Shown here: positions 59,355-64,000 of the stretch, piece after piece
How positions within the stretch are numbered: position 1 is the first letter of the stretch
How the letters are laid out: every line of letters starts with the position of its first letter
Assembly: GCF_014191985.1 (NCBI RefSeq)
Contig: NZ_JACHXI010000002.1
Location: forward strand, 186,001 to 250,000
From: Azomonas macrocytogenes
GTDB taxonomy: Bacteria > Pseudomonadota > Gammaproteobacteria > Pseudomonadales > Pseudomonadaceae
DNA: 64,000 bases
Reading direction: 5' to 3'
Notes under the pieces: generated by a model
Database searches by the model: none
Told to the model about the DNA's origin: nothing
Seen by the model: the letters and a program-made list of their open reading frames with translations, nothing else
Program-made: the position numbers and the translations under genes

Positions 59355-60503
59355 ATGAGCCTTAATGTATTCTGGTTTCTCCCCACCCACGGCGATGGCC
59401 ATTACCTGGGTACGACCGAAGGCGCTCGGGCCGTCGATCATGCCTATCTGCAGCAGATTGCTCAGGCCGCCGATCATCTGGGTTTTGGTGGTGTCTTGAT
59501 CCCCACTGGCCGCTCCTGCGAAGACTCCTGGCTGGTCGCCGCCTCGCTGATCCCGGTCACTCAGCGCCTGAAGTTCCTGGTCGCCCTGCGCCCGGGCATC
59601 ATCTCGCCGACCGTGGCAGCACGCCAGGCAGCCACGCTGGATCGCCTGTCCGGTGGGCGCGCACTATTCAACCTGGTAACCGGTGGTGATCCTGAAGAAC
59701 TGGCGGGCGAAGGACTGCACCTTTCCCATGCCGAGCGCTACGAAGCCGCAACCGAATTCACTCGTATCTGGCGTGGCGTATTGTCTGGTGAAACCGTCGA
59801 CCTGGACGGCAAGCACATTCAGGTCAAAGGCGCCAAGCTGCTTTTCCCCCCTATTCAGCGCCCCCATCCACCGCTGTATTTCGGCGGCTCTTCCGAGGCG
59901 GCTCATGAACTGGCTGCCGAGCAGGTCGATCTCTACCTGACCTGGGGTGAACCGCCAGAGGCGGTGCAGGAAAAGATTGCCGATGTCCGTGCCCGCGCCG
60001 CCAAACACGGACGCACAGTAAAGTTCGGCATCCGCCTGCATGTGATCGTGCGGGAAACCACCGAACAAGCCTGGGCCGCTGCCGAGCAACTGATCAGTCA
60101 CCTGGACGATGACACCATCGCCCGTGCCCAGGCTTCCCTGGCGCGTTTCGATTCGGTCGGCCAGCAGCGCATGAATGCCCTGCACGGCGGCCAGCGCGAC
60201 AAACTGGAAGTCGCACCGAATCTCTGGGCCGGTGTCGGTCTGGTCCGTGGCGGTGCTGGCACCGCTCTGGTCGGCGATGGCCCGACGGTAGCGGCACGAA
60301 TAAAGGAATATGCCGATCTCGGCATCGATACCTTCGTGTTCTCAGGCTATCCACACCTGGAGGAATCCTACCGGGTCGCCGAACTGCTATTCCCGCATCT
60401 GGATCTGGCTCGTCCGGTTCGCCCGGAAGGCCGCGGCTATGTAAGCCCATTCGGCGAAGTGGTCGCCAATGACATCCTGCCCAAGACTGCTTCGCAGAGC
60501 TGA
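59355..60503 (+). CDS. ssuD: FMNH2-dependent alkanesulfonate monooxygenase SsuD
   Basis: 382 residues, bacterial luciferase-like fold, from the ATG after AGGAG (the open frame reaches back into ssuA). '[18 protein letters not shown]' and '[14 protein letters not shown]' with 'ERYEAA' and '[17 protein letters not shown]' are typical. Cleaves the C-S bond of alkanesulfonates to give sulfite, using flavin from SsuE. A large hairpin follows the gene. Confidence 0.95.
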   Translation: MSLNVFWFLPTHGDGHYLGTTEGARAVDHAYLQQIAQAADHLGFGGVLIPTGRSCEDSWLVAASLIPVTQRLKFLVALRPGIISPTVAARQAATLDRLSGGRALFNLVTGGDPEELAGEGLHLSHAERYEAATEFTRIWRGVLSGETVDLDGKHIQVKGAKLLFPPIQRPHPPLYFGGSSEAAHELAAEQVDLYLTWGEPPEAVQEKIADVRARAAKHGRTVKFGIRLHVIVRETTEQAWAAAEQLISHLDDDTIARAQASLARFDSVGQQRMNALHGGQRDKLEVAPNLWAGVGLVRGGAGTALVGDGPTVAARIKEYADLGIDTFVFSGYPHLEESYRVAELLFPHLDLARPVRPEGRGYVSPFGEVVANDILPKTASQS

Positions 60504-60512
60504 ACAACCATT

Positions 60513-60546
60513 GACAATGGCCGACCAGATCTAGCCGGCCATTGTC
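60513..60546 (+). promoter_or_regulatory. Hairpin in the ssuD-ssuC gap
   Basis: GACAATGGCC (60513-60522) pairs perfectly with GGCCATTGTC (60537-60546), loop 14. No T run, so it may protect the upstream ssuEAD mRNA or reduce readthrough into ssuCB. Confidence 0.6.
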
Positions 60547-60567
60547 GCAAGCAACCGGTAAATCGAT

Positions 60568-61359
60568 ATGAGCAAAACCTCTCTGAACAATCTGGCTGTA
60601 CGCCTGGCGCCATGGGCACTGCCTGTGACACTGCTGGCGGTCTGGCAGATTTCCGTAAGCACAGGCCTGTTGTCCACCCGCATCCTGCCATCGCCAAGTG
60701 CCGTACTGGAAGCCGGCTGGAGCCTGGTCAAAAGCGGTGAAATCTGGCAGCACCTGGCTATCAGCGGCCAGCGCGCCGCCATCGGCTTCGGTATTGGTGG
60801 CGGACTGGGGCTACTGTTGGGCTTCATTACCGGGCTGTCGAAATGGGGCGAGCGCCTGCTTGACAGTTCGGTACAGATGATTCGCAACGTGCCGCACCTG
60901 GCGCTGATTCCGTTGGTGATTCTATGGTTCGGGATCGACGAGAGCGCGAAAATCTTCCTGGTCGCCCTCGGTACCCTGTTCCCTCTCTACCTCAATACCT
61001 ATCACGGCATCCGCAACGTCGATCCCGGGCTGGTGGAAATGGCACGTAGCTATGGCCTATCCGGCTTCAGCCTGTTCCGCCAGGTGATTCTGCCAGGTGC
61101 GCTGCCATCGATTCTGGTCGGCGTACGCTTCGCCCTGGGTTTCATGTGGCTGACGTTGATCGTCGCCGAGACCATTTCCGCCAGTTCCGGCATCGGTTAT
61201 CTCGCCATGAACGCGCGCGAATTCCTGCAAACCGACGTAGTAGTCCTGGCAATTCTGCTTTATGCCGTACTCGGCAAGCTGGCCGACGTTGCTGCACGCA
61301 CACTGGAGCGCCAGTGGCTGCGCTGGAATCCGGCCTATCAGCTCAAGGGAGAGCAATGA
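60568..61359 (+). CDS. ssuC: Sulfonate ABC transporter permease SsuC
   Basis: 263 residues with six membrane helices. The BPD-transport EAA-type loop '[35 protein letters not shown]' region at about 155-190 is clear. Inner-membrane channel for sulfonates. Last four bases overlap ssuB (ATGA). Confidence 0.94.
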   Translation: MSKTSLNNLAVRLAPWALPVTLLAVWQISVSTGLLSTRILPSPSAVLEAGWSLVKSGEIWQHLAISGQRAAIGFGIGGGLGLLLGFITGLSKWGERLLDSSVQMIRNVPHLALIPLVILWFGIDESAKIFLVALGTLFPLYLNTYHGIRNVDPGLVEMARSYGLSGFSLFRQVILPGALPSILVGVRFALGFMWLTLIVAETISASSGIGYLAMNAREFLQTDVVVLAILLYAVLGKLADVAARTLERQWLRWNPAYQLKGEQ

Positions 61360-62231
61360 TGAATACCTTGCATGACATCAAGCGCGCCAGCCCTTTGGGC
61401 AGCAATCCATTGGGCGGCACCGGCACCCCCGCAAGCGGGACGGCCTTGAACATCGAGAAGATCGGCAAGGCGTTCGGTACCCGCCAGGTACTCACCGATA
61501 TCGATCTGCATATTCCAGCCGGTCAATTCGTCGCGATCGTGGGTCGCAGCGGTTGCGGCAAGAGCACCCTGCTACGCCTGCTGGCCGGACTGGATACCCC
61601 CAGCAGCGGTCGACTGCTGGCCGGCAAGACACCTCTGGCAAAGGTGCGCGAAGACACCCGCCTGATGTTCCAGGACTCTCGGCTGCTGCCGTGGAAACGC
61701 GTGATCGACAACGTCGGTCTCGGGCTTTCCGGCAACTGGCGCCCCCGGGCTGCTCAAGCGCTGGAAGCCGTTGGGCTGGCCGACCGCGCCCAGGAATGGC
61801 CGGCAGCGCTTTCCGGTGGCCAGAAACAACGCGTGGCACTGGCGCGAGCGTTGATCCACCAGCCACGCCTGCTGCTGCTCGACGAACCGCTCGGCGCACT
61901 AGATGCCTTGACTCGTATCGAGATGCAACAACTGATCGAGCGACTCTGGCAACAGCATGGCTTCACGGTACTGCTCGTTACCCACGATGTCAGCGAGGCG
62001 GTAGCAGTGGCCGATCGCGTGATCCTGATCGAAGAAGGTCGTATCGGCCTCGACCTGATAGTGAATCTGGCTCGCCCACGCCACCGCGGCTCGGCAAATC
62101 TGGCAGCCCTGGAAGCTCAGGTGCTTGATCGCGTGCTCGGTCTGCCAGAGCAACCGCCCCAACTGGAAGAGCCTGCGCAGCCCGAAGCCTCTTTACCTAT
62201 CGTTGAACCGCGCCGTCAGCAAAGCCTCTGA
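61356..62231 (+). CDS. ssuB: Sulfonate ABC transporter ATPase SsuB
   Basis: 291 residues starting MMNTLHD, coupled to ssuC. Walker [10 protein letters not shown] at 63-71, signature LSGGQ at 152-156 and Walker [13 protein letters not shown] follow. A longer upstream frame is a shadow of ssuC. The C terminus ends in a Pro/Glu-rich tail. In many pseudomonads ssuF follows; here the next gene is a convergent transporter. Confidence 0.94.
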   Translation: MMNTLHDIKRASPLGSNPLGGTGTPASGTALNIEKIGKAFGTRQVLTDIDLHIPAGQFVAIVGRSGCGKSTLLRLLAGLDTPSSGRLLAGKTPLAKVREDTRLMFQDSRLLPWKRVIDNVGLGLSGNWRPRAAQALEAVGLADRAQEWPAALSGGQKQRVALARALIHQPRLLLLDEPLGALDALTRIEMQQLIERLWQQHGFTVLLVTHDVSEAVAVADRVILIEEGRIGLDLIVNLARPRHRGSANLAALEAQVLDRVLGLPEQPPQLEEPAQPEASLPIVEPRRQQSL

Positions 62232-62290
62232 CGCCGATGCACGAAAGAGAGGAACACGAACAGCTTTCTTCCGGCCTTGTGCCTGACGCG

Positions 62291-62310
62291 ATAGCCGGAA
62301 CTCCGGCTAT
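62291..62310. terminator. Hairpin at the ssuB/DHA2 exporter convergence
   Basis: ATAGCCGGA and TCCGGCTAT, a 9-bp perfect stem around AC. It overlaps the stop of the converging exporter gene. No T run on either side, so termination is uncertain. Confidence 0.45.
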
Positions 62311-63728
62311 TCCGCGATCTTGTCGGCAATCGGCGTCGTATCACGCCTATCCTTCCCATCCAGTTGCAGGAACAAGGCAGCCGCCAGCATGGCCAACCCG
62401 CCTACGCAGAGAAAAGTCAGGCGGAAAGCCTGCAGTACATCGCTATCCGCTTCCGGCCGGGTAAATCCGCCAAGCAGTGCTCCGGCCGAGGCCACGCCCA
62501 GACTCATGGACAGTTGTACGACCACCGATAGCAGACTATTGCCACTACTGGCCTGCTCGTCACGCAAACCGACCAGGGTCACCGTATTCATCGCAGTGAA
62601 CTGCAGTGAGTTGACCGCACCGATAGCACCTAGATGGAGCGATAGAAAAACCAGGGAAGTGTCCCGATCGACCATCGCCAAACTGGCGATCAAGGCACCG
62701 ACCAGCAAGGTATTGACGGTCAGGATCAGACGATAGCCAAAACGGTTGATCAGGCCATTGGCCAGGGGCTTGATGGCCATGGCACCAAGCGCCAGAGGAA
62801 TCATGCTCATGCCGGCTCGGGCTGGTGAATAATCGAGCGCTACTTGCAGCAGCAACGGAATCAGAAACGGCAGCGCCCCGGTTCCGAGCCGGGCAAACAG
62901 GTTGCCGAGAATACCTACGGCAAAATTGCGCGTCTGGAACAGCTGCAAGCTGAACAACGGAGATTCGACCCGACCGGCATGCAGCCAGTAAGCCGCCATA
63001 CAGGCCAGGCCACTGAATAGCAGAAGCATGACCCGCGCATGCGGCATTTGCAGCTCACCCAGCCCTTCCAGAGCAATGGTGATCAGCACCATGCTGGAAC
63101 CGAAAGCGAGAAAACCAAAGGTATCGAAGTGTGTCCGCGCACCCTTCAGGATTGGCATGAAGTGCTGCGCAGTAATGTAACCCAACAACCCCACCGGCAG
63201 ATTGATCAGGAAAATCCAGTGCCAGGACGCATATTCCACCAGCCAGCCCCCCAGTGTCGGCCCGATCAATGGCCCAAGCATCCCGGGCAGCGCAACGAGT
63301 GTCATCACCCGCACGAACTCGCTGCGTGGATAGACCCGCAACACCGTCAACCGCCCGACCGGCACCATCAACGCACCGCCCAACCCTTGGATCACCCGGC
63401 TAACGATCAACTGGTTAAGGGTGGACGACAGTGCACAGAACAGTGAACCCAGGGTGAACAGGACGATGGCAGACAAAAATACGCGGCGACTGCCGAAGCG
63501 ATCAGCAAGCCAACCGGAGATGGGAATTACAAACGCCACGGTAAGCAGATAGGCGATCACGATGCTTTGCATGCGCAGCGGGTTTTCCGCCAGATCGCGT
63601 GCCATGCCCGGCAGGGCTGTATTAAGGATGGTACTGTCCAGGGTCTGCATGAAAAAAGCGACAGCTACCAACCAGGGCAAAACACGGGCAGTACGGGAAT
63701 CAATCATGACCGACGGCTGTTGTTGCAT
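62307..63728 (-). CDS. DHA2-family MFS drug exporter (MdtD-like)
   Basis: 473 residues with about 14 helices, drug:proton antiporter group 2. 'FFMQTLDSTILNTALPGMARDL' at about 21-43, 'ADRFGSRRVFLSAIVLFTLGS' motif A and 'GGALMVPVGRLTVLRVYPR' motif are present. GGAT lies nine bases before the ATG. Length is that of MdtD. Substrates unknown. Runs convergent to the ssu operon. Confidence 0.88.
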   Translation of the reverse strand: MQQQPSVMIDSRTARVLPWLVAVAFFMQTLDSTILNTALPGMARDLAENPLRMQSIVIAYLLTVAFVIPISGWLADRFGSRRVFLSAIVLFTLGSLFCALSSTLNQLIVSRVIQGLGGALMVPVGRLTVLRVYPRSEFVRVMTLVALPGMLGPLIGPTLGGWLVEYASWHWIFLINLPVGLLGYITAQHFMPILKGARTHFDTFGFLAFGSSMVLITIALEGLGELQMPHARVMLLLFSGLACMAAYWLHAGRVESPLFSLQLFQTRNFAVGILGNLFARLGTGALPFLIPLLLQVALDYSPARAGMSMIPLALGAMAIKPLANGLINRFGYRLILTVNTLLVGALIASLAMVDRDTSLVFLSLHLGAIGAVNSLQFTAMNTVTLVGLRDEQASSGNSLLSVVVQLSMSLGVASAGALLGGFTRPEADSDVLQAFRLTFLCVGGLAMLAAALFLQLDGKDRRDTTPIADKIAE

Positions 63729-63847
63729 GACTCATCCTGACAGGAGCGAGCGGACATTCTAGAGGATTGTTAATCCATGCAACCTTCGCTTGCCCGATTG
63801 GAAACTCCCGCCAGGTTTGCGGAGCGTAAACAGGCTTCCCTGGTCGC

Positions 63848-64000
63848 TTATATGCCTTCGTCGCCCTGATATTCCTCCGTGGCCCTGACGACCATATGGC
63901 GCCAGGTTCCGGATTCCTCGGCCAGCAGGCGCATCGCTTGCAAGGTCGTTTCGAAGGCATCGCGGTAAAGCTGTGGCTGATTTTCCAGAGCAGCCCGGTC
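63848..64000 (-). CDS. Partial gene, C terminus only
   Basis: The last 50 residues of a minus-strand gene that continues off the right edge, ending 'ATEEYQGDEGI'. A credible amphipathic helix 'FETTLQAMRLLAEESGTWRHMV' region is seen. The alternative minus-strand frame over the same bases is rich in Arg, Pro and Cys and looks like a shadow. No family can be named from this length. Confidence 0.5.
   Translation of the reverse strand, partial: DRAALENQPQLYRDAFETTLQAMRLLAEESGTWRHMVVRATEEYQGDEGI

Noticed and set aside
63700-63960. Minus-strand frame at the right edge
   Set aside because: Arg/Pro/Cys-rich shadow; another frame over the same bases gives a credible protein end.
1-64000. CRISPR arrays, tRNA or rRNA genes, prophage, IS transposases
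   Set aside because: No spaced direct repeats, cloverleaf, rRNA motifs, integrase or transposase were recognised by reading; a search program could still find a divergent tRNA.

Overview
The window looks like chromosomal DNA of a moderate-GC member of the Pseudomonadaceae (Pseudomonas sensu lato). This rests on gene content and order. Blocks matching my recollection of Pseudomonas gene order include nth - small PA3496-type gene - gloA - argG - motY - pyrC - rnt; dusA - tal - rssC - rssB - mlaA - DUF4404 gene - queF - ABC exporter; earP - efp; opgGH; and lsfA with ssuEADCB. No database search was possible, so species is not assigned. I see no phage, IS element, CRISPR array or tRNA gene.

Layout. 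0-9 kb: apbC, a partial gluconate-dehydrogenase-like module (small subunit and diheme cytochrome, no FAD subunit), an MFS transporter, then a zinc-starvation operon (folE2, gamma carbonic anhydrase, a second-type thrS, a QueD-family gene) behind a perfect 15-bp Zur-type box, and a small unknown gene with a second, weaker box. 9-17 kb: metG, a vapBC toxin-antitoxin pair, a TldD/TldE-like pair, an rnfB gene without the rest of the Rnf complex, and nth. 17-22 kb: gloA, argG, motY (with a sigma-28 promoter), pyrC-rnt. 22-28.5 kb: htpX, DUF808 membrane protein, aldo/keto reductase, and envelope or exported proteins. 28.5-35.5 kb: the EF-P rhamnosylation pair earP-efp, the periplasmic glucan genes opgGH, 4.5S RNA and ihfB. 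35.8-44 kb: AbgT transporter, LOG-family protein, a small membrane protein, an unusual six-TM/glycerophosphotransferase-like fusion, and a SulP-UspA pair behind a repeat-rich 477-bp control region. 44-52.4 kb: dusA, tal, the RssB/RssC partner-switch pair, mlaA, queF and a YadGH-like ABC exporter. 52.4-56 kb: a MITE-like 174-bp element and the ybhP-clsB-ybhN operon. 56-62 kb: alpha/beta hydrolase, then lsfA-ssuEADCB for sulfonate use. 62-64 kb: a DHA2 drug exporter and a partial gene.

How genes work together. The Zur operon appears to supply back-up enzymes (folate or queuosine first steps, carbonic anhydrase, Thr-tRNA charging) when zinc is scarce. EarP modifies Arg32 of EF-P. OpgG and OpgH make osmoregulated periplasmic glucans. 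SsuABC import sulfonates, SsuE and SsuD release sulfite, and LsfA detoxifies peroxide during sulfur limitation. QueF in the 50-kb block and the QueD-like enzyme in the zinc operon may both touch queuosine synthesis.

The strongest candidates for something not well described are the zinc-sparing operon with its zinc-ligand-retaining ThrS and its Cx4HGH QueD-like protein, the orphan RnfB with a four-repeat helical tail, and the six-TM/glycerophosphotransferase fusion.
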